Below are positions 12,613-23,149 of a stretch of 64,000 nucleotides of DNA, piece by piece; positions within the stretch are counted from its first letter, which is position 1; every line of letters starts with the position of its first letter. A program made the translations under genes and the position numbers. The notes beneath the pieces were generated by a model. The model ran no database searches. It was not told the origin of the DNA and saw only the letters and a program-made list of their open reading frames with translations. The stretch lies in assembly GCA_022457155.1 (NCBI GenBank), contig JAJGOT010000240.1:124001-188000 (forward strand), given 5' to 3'. The stretch comes from Cladopsammia gracilis (Eukaryota; Cnidaria; Anthozoa; Scleractinia; Dendrophylliidae).

Positions 12613-13620
12613 TATTTTTTGTGTAGAATTAAACAAGCATAATTGTTATATAGCTGGAGTTTTTCTCAATACAACGCGTACGTTGATTGGTTGATTCATG
12701 GTCACATGACATCTAACAAACTGTTTCCCGCCAATTGTGCTAAGCGGGCAACATTTGCGAAAGCGGGCAACAATTTTGACGTCAGAGGGTAACATTGCAC
12801 TGTTGCCCGCTAGCGCACGTGATCAGACCGTGACAAAAGGTGGCATGATTATGATGGATCGAGTGCTCGGCGCGTTTTTCAAACTGTCTTGTGTTGTGTT
12901 TTTTTTTGTGTGTGTTGCTCGGGAAACATCGAGATTCTTGGGAAACAAAATTCACTGTTTCCCTCGGGACCAGTCATTAAGTGTTTAGTATTTTTTAGCA
13001 AGCCCCAGTATATATCTCCAAATTATATACTCCCTACAAATTTAGGAACACCAGAAATTAAAAGTCAGGGATCTTAAACTTGGGCAGTTTTAACAAATTT
13101 CATTGAATAATATGCTCTTTTCATTTCATTTTTTTAAAGCTGCAGGTCCCATAGTAAAAATTAGGTTACGATGACCTCTCAGATGCAAAATTCCTAATCT
13201 ACACTGTATTGTTTATGATAACAGTTCACAATAGCATAATGTTTTATTATGTCACTTCAATCATTACTCATGCGCGTTGCGGCATGAGGTAATGTTTCGG
13301 CTCCGTTTTTCTTGTTATTTTTATTTTTATTTTTTGTGTCACGATTTTGCATGCAAATTTATGCACGCATATTTTAAATTGTACACTTCCGGTTTATTGC
13401 TTTGCCACTACACTTCCTGTTTAGTGACTTCCGGCTACTCTCACTTCCGGTAAAAGAGCGTTACTCAAGTGTCACGACAGCGTCGCCTACAACCCTACTT
13501 ACATTAGCAATGTTCACGTCAGGTATATATAAGACTTAGAAGAATCATTCCCTTCACTGTGGTACAGCCTTCATTTCCAAAACAATCAATAGTAAACAAC
13601 GTAAACAACTTTGCAGCTGT
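12613..13620 (+). repeat. ~1 kb repeat unit, copy A
   Basis: Begins 'actattttttgtgtagaat' and ends 'caatcaatagtaaacaacg'. It shares its full length with the block at 13638-15395. Near the 5' side are three 'gcgggcaaca'-type motifs and TGACGTCA; near the 3' side are several 'acttccgg' motifs and a TATA box. It lacks the left half of the hairpin seen in the other copies. The TATA-bearing end suggests an LTR or promoter-bearing repeat, but no primer-binding site or TG...CA ends are convincing. Confidence 0.8.
13523..13532 (+). promoter_or_regulatory. TATA box in repeat copy A
   Basis: TATATATAAG lies ~90 bp before the 3' end of the unit, preceded by 'acttccgg' (ETS-like) motifs. The same arrangement is at 15317 in copy C. 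No downstream gene is apparent. Confidence 0.45.
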
Positions 13621-13959
13621 GGGTCATGACCTGACAACTATTTTTTGTGTAGAATGAAACAAGCAAAATTGTTATATAGCTGGAGTTTTTCTCAATACAA
13701 CGCGTGCGTTGATTGGTTGATTCATGGTCACATGACATCTAACAAACAAACTGTTTCCCGCCAATTGTGCTAAGCGGGCAACATTTGCGAAAGCGGGCAA
13801 CAATTTTGACGTCAGAGGGTAACATTGCACTGTTGCCCGCTAGCGCACTTGATCAGACCATGACAAAAGGTGGCATGATTATGATGGATCGAGTGCTCGG
13901 CGCGTTTTTCAAACTGTCTTGTGTTGTGTTTTTTTTTGTGTGTTGCTATATAACAAATC

Positions 13960-14097
13960 ACTTAATGACTGGTCCCGAGGGAAACAGTGAATTTTGTTTC
14001 CCGAGAATCTCGATGTTCCCCTCGACTTCGTCTCGGGAAACATCGAGATTCTCGGGAAACAAAATTCACTGTTTCCCTCGGGACCAGTCATTAAGTG
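13960..14097. repeat. Long hairpin in copy B
   Basis: 61-bp arms ('acttaatgactggtcccgag...' and its complement) separated by ~15 bp. Near-perfect pairing. Confidence 0.9.
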
Positions 14098-14643
14098 TTT
14101 AGTATTTTTTAGCAAGCCCCAGTATATATCTCCAAATTATATACTCCCTACAAATTTAGGAACACCAGAAATTAAAAGTCAGGGATCTTAAACTTGGGCA
14201 GTTTTAACAAATTTCATTAAATAATATGCTCTTTTCATTTCATTTTTTTAAAGCTGCAGGTCCCATAGTAAAAATTAGGTTACGATGACCTCTCAGATGC
14301 AAAATTCCTAATCTACACTGTATTGTTTATGATAACAGTTCACAATAGCATAATGTTTTATTATGTCACTTCAATCATTACTCATGCGCGTTGCGGCATG
14401 AGGTAAGGTTTCGGCTAACAAACTAACTAACAAACTGTTTCCCGCCAATTGTGCTAAGCGGGCAACATTTGCGAAAGCGGGCAACAATTTTGACGTCAGA
14501 GGGTAACATTGCACTGTTGCCCGCTAGCGCACTTGATCAGACCATGACAAAAGGTGGCATGATTATGATGGATCGAGTGCTCGGCGCGTTTTTCAAACTG
14601 TCTTGTGTTGTGTTTTTTTTTGTGTGTTGCTATATAACAAATC

Positions 14644-14781
14644 ACTTAATGACTGGTCCCGAGGGAAACAGTGAATTTTGTTTCCCGAGAATCTCGATGT
14701 TCCCCTCGACTTCGTCTCGGGAAACATCGAGATTCTCGGGAAACAAAATTCACTGTTTCCCTCGGGACCAGTCATTAAGTG
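14644..14781. repeat. Long hairpin in copy C
   Basis: Same hairpin as 13960-14097, displaced by exactly 684 bp. Confidence 0.9.
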
Positions 14782-15316
14782 TTTAGTATTTTTTAGCAAG
14801 CCCCAGTATATATCTCCAAATTATATACTCCCTACAAATTTAGGAACACCAGAAATTAAAAGTCAGGGATCTTAAACTTGGGCAGTTTTAACAAATTTCA
14901 TTAAATAATATGCTCTTTTCATTTCATTTTTTTAAAGCTGCAGGTCCCATAGTAAAAATTAGGTTACGATGACCTCTCAGATGCAAAATTCCTAATCTAC
15001 ACTGTATTGTTTATGATAACAGTTCACAATAGCATAATGTTTTATTATGTCACTTCAATCATTACTCATGCGCGTTGCGGCATGAGGTAAGGTTTCGGCT
15101 CCGTTTTTCTTGTTATTTTTATTATTTTTTGTCACGATTTTGCATGCAAATTTATGCACGCATATTTTAAATTGTACACTTCCGGTTTATTGCTTTGCCA
15201 CTACACTTCCTGTTTAGTGACTTCCGGCTACTCTCACTTCCGGTAAAAGAGCGTTACTCAAGTGTCACGACAGCGTCTCCTACAACCCTACTTACATTAG
15301 CAATGTTCACGTCAGG

Positions 15317-15326
15317 TATATATAAG
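15317..15326 (+). promoter_or_regulatory. TATA box in repeat copy C
   Basis: TATATATAAG in the same context as 13523. 'acttccgg' motifs precede it and the unit ends ~70 bp downstream. Confidence 0.45.
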
Positions 15327-15395
15327 ACTTAGAAGAATCATTCCCTTCATTGTGGTACAGCCTTCATTTCCAAAACAATCAATAGTAAACAACGT

Positions 15396-16285
15396 GGTTT
15401 GCAGGAACGATGACTGAATGAAAAGAGTACTCTTCGCCATGTCGGACATCTTCTTATCATGTTTAAAATATATCATAAAACTAACTTACGCATGCGCATG
15501 AGTAAAGGCTGCTAGGAGCCTCTTGTTTTTTTATTGTTTAGACATTTGATAGCAGTACATCTGATTATGGATAGATACAGTTCTCTTGGTTTGGCAAAAT
15601 CTTGCCTTACACATTGCAACATGCTGGACGACCTAGGTGACGGTCTAGTGGATTGTGTGAGGAAGAAGGTCCAGAAAGGGCATGAGTTGTGGATAACCTA
15701 GTTTTGACAATTTTGACTCTCAAAAATAATCTTGACCAACATTATTGTCAAAGGTTTCCACTGCCAACATAAACATCAGACCACAGCAAAATCAAATCTC
15801 TTCATGACCAGCCAATGCTGCACTCCATGTTCCTGCAGGAAACCCTTTAACACTGAAATAAATTAAAGTAAAATTAAGAAATAAATATTAATTAAGGAAA
15901 TAAAATATAAACATATATAGAATTTGAATATATGTTCAAATCTATACAACAACAGTCATTGTGGTTGCAGTTTAATTACTGGAAAGAGCAGTATATTCCT
16001 TTCAAAAGCTTACAACCTGAAAAAGTTCAAGGTGGAATATTTTATACCCCAAAATCCTAAAAACCATACACTCCTGTCACTTTAAACCAGAGTACACTTC
16101 TCAAAATAACCAACATGCAAAGGCAACTCTTGAAGCACTTTCAATAAAGTGACAAAAGAATATTTAATTGGCATCAATTTCCTTAATGGATTTAACTTCA
16201 ACTATGCCTTGTAATTGCGGTAAAGGAATGAAAATCTCGGCCACTTCCACAATCAATCAAAATTAGAAGTCAAACAAATTGTGAT
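15396..16285. other. No feature recognised
   Basis: AT-rich, no coding or repeat structure that I can support. Confidence 0.4.
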
Positions 16286-16289
16286 TTGC

Positions 16290-16552
16290 TACCAGGTAAA
16301 GTCGCACTCGTGCCGCAATGGCCCACACGGCCGGAGCTTAACCCGGTTTCTGTAGCATGAAGCAACTAGGAATATTGCTACTCCCCCCTGGATGGGATGC
16401 TAGTCCATCGCAGGGTTACCCCCAGCATTTTGTCGCCGGTACCCATTTATACACCTGGGTGGAGAGAGACAGTGTGAAGTGAAGTTTCTTGTCTAAGGAA
16501 ACAACACGACGGCAGAGACCAGGCCCGAACCACCGACCTTCAGGAGTATCCA
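16290..16552 (-). mobile_element. tRNA-related SINE, minus orientation
   Basis: On the minus strand the element begins near 16550 with 'ggtggttcgggcc', resembling a tRNA B box (GGTTCGANNCC). It contains 'ggtgtataaatgggtacc' and 'ctgcgatggactagcatcc', a block I recognise as a very common dispersed repeat in cnidarian genomes, and ends in the 'gccgtgtgggccattgcgg' region. A-box and exact ends are uncertain. Confidence 0.65.
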
Positions 16553-16559
16553 CAAATTA

Positions 16560-17407
16560 CTTACTACGTAGCCTGCATGGCAAGCGTAAACAGGGAGGGG
16601 GGCACGAAAAAGTAGAGGGGAGAAGGGAAGGAACACCTGCTGTAAGAACCAGGCTATTTGTATTATGCCTACTGATTTCCTGGTAATCAAATTATGTCAA
16701 CTGTCAATATGTAGAAATTGAAAAATAATGCTGGTCCAGTTTTGCAATAAAGGACCACAAAATGTACCAAAACTGTCAATAAGTATATCTAGTCATTAGA
16801 CAGACTCATGGGTTTTAAAAAATAAACTTGAAAAACCTTAGCCTATTTTTTTTTAAGTTCCGACCAACATTTTCATTTCCAAAATGAGCTAAAACAAACC
16901 ATAATTTGTTCTGACTTTTAAGGATTTTTTTTTGTCTTGGTGTTTTAGTATTACTTTGTAAATAATTAAGGGTATTGTAGCATGGTTTTGACCAGAAGAG
17001 GTCAAAATCACAGTGATACTTCCCCTTTAAGTTCTGATTGGTTAATTGGATCATCTGCCTCGGTTGCCAATCAACAGAGTGATTACTTTGGTTTTGGGTT
17101 TATGACACTTGATTGAAAACCACTCTATGACTACAGCAGCATTAGTGAGATCATGCAAAGGCTAGCATGTTTGAGTACAATAACAAGTATATAACAATAA
17201 ATTGATTCACTGCAAACTTTTCAAATGTCTTGTCATGCTTTTTCATGCCTTGGTTCTTCAGAAGGTGGATACTATTATCCTTTTTTTTTTTTGGGGGGGG
17301 GGGGGGGTACTTGGGTCAACTTTTGCTTCCTCATTGTAGCTTATTTTGTGCCCAATATTATTATAGACTTTATCTTAAAAAGGGTTGTTGTTGTTCATCG
17401 TGGTGAA
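16560..17407. other. No gene; poly-T/poly-G tract at 17279-17308
   Basis: Contains a T12/G14 homopolymer junction and otherwise unrecognised AT-rich sequence. Confidence 0.45.
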
Positions 17408-17439
17408 CACACTAGTAAAGTATTTTTCGTTTGTCTCAC

Positions 17440-17512
17440 GATGTAGTCACTTCCGATGTGGATCGCGACGTTTCGACTGCATACTGCTAGTCTTCTTCAG
17501 GCGATGGGGTCG
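17440..17512 (-). ncRNA. Candidate hammerhead-like ribozyme core in the Penelope 3' end
   Basis: The minus strand reads 'cgcCTGAAGAAGactagcagtatgcagtcGAAACgtcgcg'. CTGAAGA fits the CUGANGA core, GACT/AGTC can form stem II, and GAAAC fits the second core strand. Penelope-like elements are known to carry minimal hammerheads in their terminal repeats. The extra A after the first core strand and the unresolved stem I and cleavage site keep this tentative. Confidence 0.4.
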
Positions 17513-17529
17513 ACTGGTTACGCGTCACC

Positions 17530-17653
17530 TTATGAAGCACGATGCTCTGCTGTGATTGGTTGGTTTTCAACAGCTGTGACTGGCGCATTTTGATCCTCGT
17601 TGTTTCGGCGAATTGTTCCCTCGGCGGTCCGTAGTCGTACGGCTCTCCTGTTG

Positions 17654-17698
<45 letters not shown>

Positions 17699-18436
17699 TC
17701 ACTGTCCCTGTTGATGTTGTTAGGGTTAAGTCTTATGTGGATCGCCTCTTTGACCCTGCGTGTGTACCAATGAGGATCACGATCAATAAACTTTACTTCA
17801 TTCCAAAGCGGGTGGTGTCCGGTGTTGTTGGCGTGCTCTGAAACGGCGGAGGTCTGGGTACGGGCGAATCGGATGTCTCGGTCATGCTCTTTTATTCTGT
17901 CTTGCATAGGTCTTCCAGTCTCGCCGATATAAACTTTACCGCATTCACAGGGAATTCTGTAAACCACGCCATCTTGTTTAGTCGGGTCAACAGCGTCTTT
18001 AGGCCGTACTAGGTGTGATCTAAGTGCAGTCTCCGACTTGAAAACAGCGCGTACGCCTTGTTGTTGTAGGCAGCGGCGAAGTTGTTCGGACAGACCTTTG
18101 ACATAAGGTAAAACCGCAGTAGATTTGAACTCGGTCGTGGGCTCAGCACTGGTGTTGGGTTTTCTGGTCTTGGTAAGTTTCTGCAAGAAAGAAAAAGGAT
18201 AACCATTAGAAACAAGAACAGATGACAGATGTTTTTTTCTCCTTGGAGATAACAGAGGGCTTCGTTACAAGACGTTTGGCGCGCTCGTAAAGACACTTGA
18301 CAATACCGCGTTTTACTGATTGCGGGTGGTGTGAATCATACGCTAAGTATTGATCAGTGTGTGTAGGCTTCCTGTATACGCTGGTGGTGAGACGGCCGTC
18401 GGGTTCTCTCTCGGAAGTGACTACATCGTGAGACAA
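17530..18436 (-). pseudogene. Penelope-like RT C-terminus and GIY-YIG nuclease, one frameshift
   Basis: The frame 18436-18206 reads EREPDGRLTTSVYRKPTHTD, the typical post-catalytic RT region of Penelope proteins. It breaks at an A homopolymer near 18215; a single-base difference there would join it to the frame ending at 17530. That frame (218 aa) has the GIY-YIG-like core 'DGVVYRIPC-ECGKVYIGETGR' with RIKEHDRD downstream, then 'SEHANNTGH' and 'EAIHIRLNPNNINRDS', all standard for this nuclease. The protein would act at target DNA during retrotransposition. The RT catalytic part is missing, so the copy is non-functional. Its sequence differs clearly from the 9.1-10.3 kb copy, indicating a different lineage. 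Confidence 0.92.
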
Positions 18437-18439
18437 ACG

Positions 18440-18560
18440 AAAAATACTTCTTTACTAATGATCTCAGAAACGAGGACCAGACCATCACGGTTCTCCCAGC
18501 AGACAAAGGGCGCGCTAGCGTGGTCATGGATACCGACACCTATCACACCTATCACTTTAA
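18440..18560 (+). pseudogene. Penelope RT N-terminal fragment, opposite orientation
   Basis: The plus-strand frame reads 'TITVLPADKGRASVVMDTD' followed by TYHT. This is the conserved block upstream of the RT catalytic motifs in Penelope-like elements. It then loses similarity. It lies head-to-head with the minus-strand copy at 17530-18436. Confidence 0.8.
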
Positions 18561-18661
18561 CTCGCCCATCGACCGCGACGCTTAAAAAATATATCTTGAA
18601 TGCCAGCGTTCGCTGCAGCAGTGGCCCCTCCGGCTCTAAGTCTGTGAACACTGATAATGAA

Positions 18662-19325
18662 AACGTCTATAAACTCTCTTAAAGCGTCCTTCATAAACTC
18701 CCTCGTTCTTGTGTAGTTAATCCCCTGGCAAGGGCTCTGAACAGCGGTAAATCTTTAGAGAGATCAATATGCGCAGCTGCGATGTATTGTTCCAAGGCCT
18801 TCACAGGACAAATCGGAAGGTCTGTCGTTACAATCGCAATCCACGCCCCATCACGAAACTGGTCAGTCTTTGACGATTCTAGAAATATGGAAACATAAGG
18901 GGAAAAAACTTAGTATCACAAGCTCTTATAACGCATAACTCAGTGAAACGGAAAAATCCGCCAAAACCATGTAGAGGACATTAAGCACCGAAGAAGAGGA
19001 ACTGACTTCATTATGCAGGCACTGCAGCTAAACTGCAAATTGAAAAGGGTTGACAGGCAGGTAACAGATGTGATAAGACGAAGCCCACTGTTTCCATCTT
19101 TTGAAACCTCCTAGGTAAGAACACACAGTACCATCCGCTCTAGAAGCGAGGACCGTTCCTTGAACCAAGCTGGCCGGCAACGGCTGAAAAATGTAGAGGA
19201 ACTGAGGCGAAAAACGCCCTCCACATCTCAGAGCGACAAACATCTGCAAACCGAAAAGCACTAACAAAAACATAAAATATTGCATTCGAAAACTCCTCGT
19301 GCACATTTCGTCCCTAAGATTCGAA
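18662..19325. other. No feature recognised
   Basis: No repeat or coding match that I can support. Confidence 0.4.
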
Positions 19326-19790
19326 CTAAAATGGCCCCTTACTGACCGGGCACAGATGGCCTCTTACTGACTGGCCACAGATGGTCCCTGTCTAACTGGA
19401 CACAGGGCAAAGATGGTCCCTTACTGTCTGGGCACAGATGGTCCCACACTCTTTAGCCACAGATGGTCCCTTAGTGACTGGCCACCGATGGCCCCACGCC
19501 CTCTCGGCACAGATCGTCCCTTAGTGTCTGGACACAAATATGTCCTTGAATTTTCTTTTCTTTTTTTTTATAGGCACTGATGGTCCCTAACAGACTGGAC
19601 ACAGGGCACAGATGGTCCCCTACTGACTGGGCACAGATGGTCCCTGACAAACTGAACACAAAAATGTGCTTGAATTTTCTTTTTTTTTAACGGGTACAGA
19701 TGGTCCCTTACTGTTTATGGTTCCATACTCTCTGCGCACGGACGGTCCTTTAGTGATTGTGCACAATTGGCCTCTCTCTGGGTGGACACA
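19326..19790. repeat. Degenerate minisatellite, 'cacagatggtcccttactgactgg'
   Basis: Around a dozen imperfect units of roughly 25-40 bp, each with 'gatggtccc' or 'gatggcccc' and 'actg(g)acacag'. Two T-rich interruptions with 'gcttgaattttcttt' divide it. Apparent reading frames through it are artefacts. Confidence 0.85.
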
Positions 19791-19804
19791 AAACAAATCC
19801 TGAA

Positions 19805-19859
19805 TTGAAATAAAGTAAATAAAATAAATAAATATAAATAAATAAATAAATAAATAAAA
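19805..19859. repeat. (AAAT)n microsatellite
   Basis: Imperfect then perfect aaat/aata tetranucleotide repeat. Confidence 0.9.
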
Positions 19860-20004
19860 GTCAACCGCCTCCAGCGAAGAGCACCAAGAGAACGATTTAA
19901 CATACGACAACTCCTTAAATACACTTACCAAATCCCTTGATACTACATAACGACAAGAGCATATTTTTCAGCTAATTTATTCAAAAACGCAGAAAAATCT
20001 TATC

Positions 20005-20115
20005 CTCCAGTCTCAATTCCACAATGAATTGACAGCTCTTTTTTTCAAAAAATATAACACGCGTTTTCTAAATCTTCTCGTTTCTTGCACCTTAAAAAAC
20101 TCTAGCTGTAATCTA
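20005..20115 (+). repeat. Dispersed repeat, paralogue of 45337-45440
   Basis: Shares 'caatgaatt(g/c)acagc', 'aaaatataacacgc(g/c)ttttctaaatcttctcgtttctt' and the following bases with 45337-45440. Here the sequence across 'caattccacaatgaattgacag' is uninterrupted, providing the empty site for the foldback element at 44526-45336. Confidence 0.8.
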
Positions 20116-20156
20116 ACGCATTAACGAGATGGCTTTAAGAGCCCTCTGATTATAAA
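20116..20156 (-). repeat. SINE-type 3' tail fragment
   Basis: 'cgcattaacgagatggctttaagagccctctgat', same family as the tail at 23310-23345, inverted. Confidence 0.7.
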
Positions 20157-20507
20157 ACTAAACTGATTTGAGTATTAAGCATTTCGGAAATCAGTTGAAT
20201 TTGACATAAATGCACGCATGGTTGACAGTACAAATTTAATCGAAACGCTACCCAGCGGTAAAAACATACCTGCAAAGATGCGTGGGTTCTTCTTCATTCT
20301 TTTAGGGCATTTTGTATTGAGATTTCCACTGAATAAAGCCGTTTTAAGGCCCGAAGCCTCGCCAGTAGTCAAACTCGACCGCCATTCGACCGTTCAAAAT
20401 AAAAATATCCCGCCTTCGGGTCAGTGGCCTTCATTATTCAGCGGTGGATGCGTCATGTATAGGGACATAGATTGTACCCTTTCATACGCCCTGAGTTGCA
20501 TGGATTA
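20157..20507. other. No feature recognised
   Basis: A 97-codon open frame (20218-20508) has no recognisable motifs and no support. Confidence 0.4.
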
Positions 20508-20688
20508 AATAGAGCGTATGCACTCACGTGGCAAGCAGCTATGCAAATTTATTGGAACAAAAGAAAGTGTTAACATAAGAAAAGCGTTCAAATCCCACAG
20601 GATTGTTTTGGTACACCAACATGGCCGCCGTTCTATTGTTTTGGTACACCAAAATGGCCGCCGTGACGTCATGTGCATACGCTCTATT
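20508..20688. mobile_element. MITE with AATAGAGCGTATGCAC termini
   Basis: Inverted ends 'aatagagcgtatgcac' and 'gtgcatacgctctatt' enclose 181 bp with two 'ggtacaccaa(c/a)atggccgccgt' copies and TGACGTCA beside the right end. Elements with this core are abundant in cnidarian genomes (established pattern, from memory). Confidence 0.75.
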
Positions 20689-21061
20689 ACCGGAAATATT
20701 TTGGAGAATTAACTCGAGCCGTCAGAGGAAACTTAAAACAGTTCAAGTTAATAAAATTTCAAGTTATTGGGGGTAACGAATAATTGTAATAGAGTGAAGC
20801 AGGGGAAAAACTGCCTTTAGTTCTAGTTATCGAGAAGTTCGATACTGTGACTTTCTAGCCCTCGAGGGGAGGCGCGAAGCGCCGATGCTCGCATGCGTGT
20901 TTCAGCTCTCCGTGCTCCTCCCTCCAACGTTAGAGAAAGTTAGTGAGAGAAACCGACTGTCTGTTACTCGGTCGCTGGATCGGTCGACTCCTGGTCGATT
21001 GGATGTAAACGTTTATGGTTAATTCCGCTGACCAGTGGGTATGTACTAATTTTTCGCGCTT
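20689..21061. other. No feature recognised
   Basis: Contains a GC-richer patch around 20860-20900. No gene supported. Confidence 0.4.
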
Positions 21062-22128
21062 GGACCGCAGTTTACCCTGGGTGCCAGAGGTTTTTATTTT
21101 TTAGTGAAAACGGCGAGTTTGAGCGGCGAGGCCGCGACAACGAGGCGCAACGCGCCGAGAAAAAATAAAAACCTCTGGGCACTCGAGTACACAACCTCAT
21201 TTCCATGCGATTTGTGGATCGGATATCTCACCAAACCGGTTTTAATCCTTGGGGACCAACGCGCGCCTGTTTGTTTACATTAAATCTGGTGACAATATTC
21301 CGCGGTCGAGACAGAAATATTAAATCAAATCCACTCAGTGGAAAAGATACATCGATGACATTTTTTCACTGTAGAGTGTTGAGAAAAAGTGGAGACAGAA
21401 GATTTTATTGTCCTTGCAAACAAACATTAATCTCAGACAAAGAAGTAAACTTTCTGGATACAACCGTTTTCAAAGGCGAGAGATTTAACAAAGAATCCTT
21501 GATATCCGCACGCAATTAATCCAGTACATTTATTTCTCTTCCTGTCACCTACCAGTGGTCAGCGAAATCGTTCAGCGAGAATACCTGCAGCTCCAAAGCA
21601 CGCCACTGTGCTAGAGATAACAATTTTCCTCGTTCAAACAAAACTCTAAAGGTCACACTCCACGATAACACGAATTAATAAGTCGTATCTGGCCTGTCAA
21701 CACCCCTTTTCAAGACATCCTTGCGCTGAATAAATTTCAACAGCGCTTCTTTCTTAACTGGCTTTAGTTCTCTGATATTTGAAAATTTGGGTACTAAAGA
21801 GTAATCCACAGCGTTTCTTAAAGATCCGCCATTGTTGTTTGTGTGACTTCACTTTGGGAAACCGGTTTTTCACGCGCCCGTGGCGAATTGTTTTGGTCCA
21901 GCCAATCGAAGTTGCTGTTGCATCATTAACTCCCGGTAGAGTCTGGAAACAAGTATAAGTAACCAATCAGCGACCTAGTTCAGATTCTGAACTAGATCCT
22001 CGCATGGAAATGAGGTTGTATATTCGAGTGACCAGAGGTCCGTCTCGCGAGCTTCTTCTAACCGTTTATGCGGTTAATTTCACTCATGATATTAAGAGAA
22101 CGGACCTCTGGATCCAGGGTGACCGCAG
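21062..22128. mobile_element. Compound inverted-repeat element with a terminal hairpin at each end
   Basis: The outer ends 'gaccgcagtttaccctgg' (left) and 'ccagggtgaccgcag' (right) are imperfect inverted repeats. Next come two hairpins, 21084-21179 (ccagaggtttttatttttt and complement) and 22032-22111 (ccagaggtccg and complement). Inside these, 'actcga(g/a)ta(c/t)acaacctcatttccatgcga' at 21182-21213 is inverted at 21993-22027. The interior carries a Penelope RT fragment. Non-autonomous. Confidence 0.65.
21330..21515 (+). pseudogene. Penelope-like RT fragment with YIDD catalytic motif
   Basis: The frame 'WKRYIDDIFSL' carries the (Y/F)xDD-type catalytic motif of reverse transcriptases. It meets a stop, shifts frame, and continues as 'ISDKEVNFLDTTVFKGERF', the block that follows the catalytic centre in Penelope RTs. 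Only ~60 codons are left, with one stop and at least one frameshift. It sits inside the inverted-repeat element at 21062-22128. Confidence 0.8.
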
Positions 22129-23149
22129 TTTGGAATCCTCTGAAAGCACATGCTGTAGAAAATGAAAAGCGATCTGCGGAATTCAGGGGGGTGGGGTGAG
22201 AGTGAGCCCGGAGGGAAAATGTTTGAGACTGAAAAACATTTCGGCCTTTAAGGTTACAGTGTACCTTCAGATCGAAAATTTATTGAAAATTTTTTTTTGG
22301 CGTTAAAATAAAGTTTACAGAATGAACTTTCATCCAAAAAAAAGTATCGAAAAATAGTGAAAATTGACGGAGAAATGACGGTGTAACTTTTGTGGGCGGA
22401 GTTTGTTTATTAAGCGATATGTATTTTAAGCGCCGTTTTCTCAAAGTTAATTTTTCGCTTGTTGGGGACACTTTAAAGAGCTACAACTCAAAGGGAATTT
22501 GTTCGATTTTCCTTAAATTTGGACAGAAGCTAGGCTAACATATAATCAACAAAAACGTGTCGGCGAATTTCTTAATTCCGAAAACTTTTTCGTCAAGAGG
22601 CATTTCCGTGCGATCATTCCAATTTTTTTTCTCCCCTTTTCGAAAATATTCTGTAACTTTTCACTGCAATTGAATATGGAAAATCGCCGACACGTTTTTT
22701 TAGCGCTTCGTGTCGGGAAACCCGAGAACAAATCAAATTAGCAAAATATAATAATCGCTTTGAGTTATAGCGTTTTAAAGCTGATTCGGACGTTTGAATT
22801 TAGACGTCGTAAAAAATTCGACAATTCATTACCAAATGATTTCCATATTTAGATAGCCAGTTCTATAAGCTTTAATTTGATATCTGGGTTTAGGTATATT
22901 GAATGTAATGTTAAGACGCTAGAGCTGTTATACTGGAGACACCCCCGAAGGTACACTGTAACCTTAAGACATTACTTTTTAAAGCAAAAAGGGGAAGGGG
23001 ACAGCCACCACTGGAATTCAAATTGATATTTCAAGACTTAAATAGGAAAACGCTACAGAACGGTAAATGTCATGCTAAGTGGCTCAACATTTATTTGTAC
23101 CCTTCACATTCTCATTGTCACGAATTACCACCTAATTACTCACGATCTG
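22129..23149. other. No gene; 'aaggttacagtgtaccttc' motif inverted at both ends of 22248-22965
   Basis: 'ggttacagtgtaccttcagatcg' near 22252 recurs inverted as 'cgaaggtacactgtaacctta' near 22948. This ~715-bp inverted-end segment may be another non-autonomous DNA element. No coding inside. Confidence 0.5.

Larger units (their letters stand above)
13638..15395 (+). repeat. Second ~1 kb repeat with internal 684-bp tandem duplication (copies B and C)
   Basis: The 5' end matches copy A from 'actattttttgtg'. The segment ~13735-14418 is repeated at ~14419-15102 (period 684) with no difference that I can see in the core. Only the second repeat carries the 3' part with the TATA box, so B plus C make one element enlarged by tandem duplication. 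The junction is 'ggtttcggct/aacaaac'. Confidence 0.85.
17408..18461 (-). mobile_element. 5'-truncated Penelope-like element flanked by inverted ~50-bp repeats
   Basis: The coding part occupies 18436-17530 (minus). A segment 3' of it (17457-17408, minus) reads 'cggaagtgactacatcgtg...', and the same segment appears inverted at 18412-18461 at the truncated 5' end. Beyond 18461 the plus strand carries an N-terminal piece of a Penelope RT in the opposite direction. Confidence 0.85.

Noticed and set aside
13767..14875. Identical 111- and 68-codon frames in the tandem repeat copies
   Set aside because: They run through a hairpin and repeat motifs. Their identity reflects recent DNA duplication, not selection on protein.
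18412..18682. Independent plus-strand gene at 18350-18682
   Set aside because: The only meaningful part is the short Penelope N-terminal block; the rest is antisense of the minus-strand copy or unrecognised.
19326..19790. CRISPR-like array
   Set aside because: Units are degenerate and contiguous with no unique spacers of constant size; this is a minisatellite in an animal genome.
20218..20508. 97-codon open frame beside the MITE
   Set aside because: No domain, no promoter, ends at the MITE boundary; consistent with chance.
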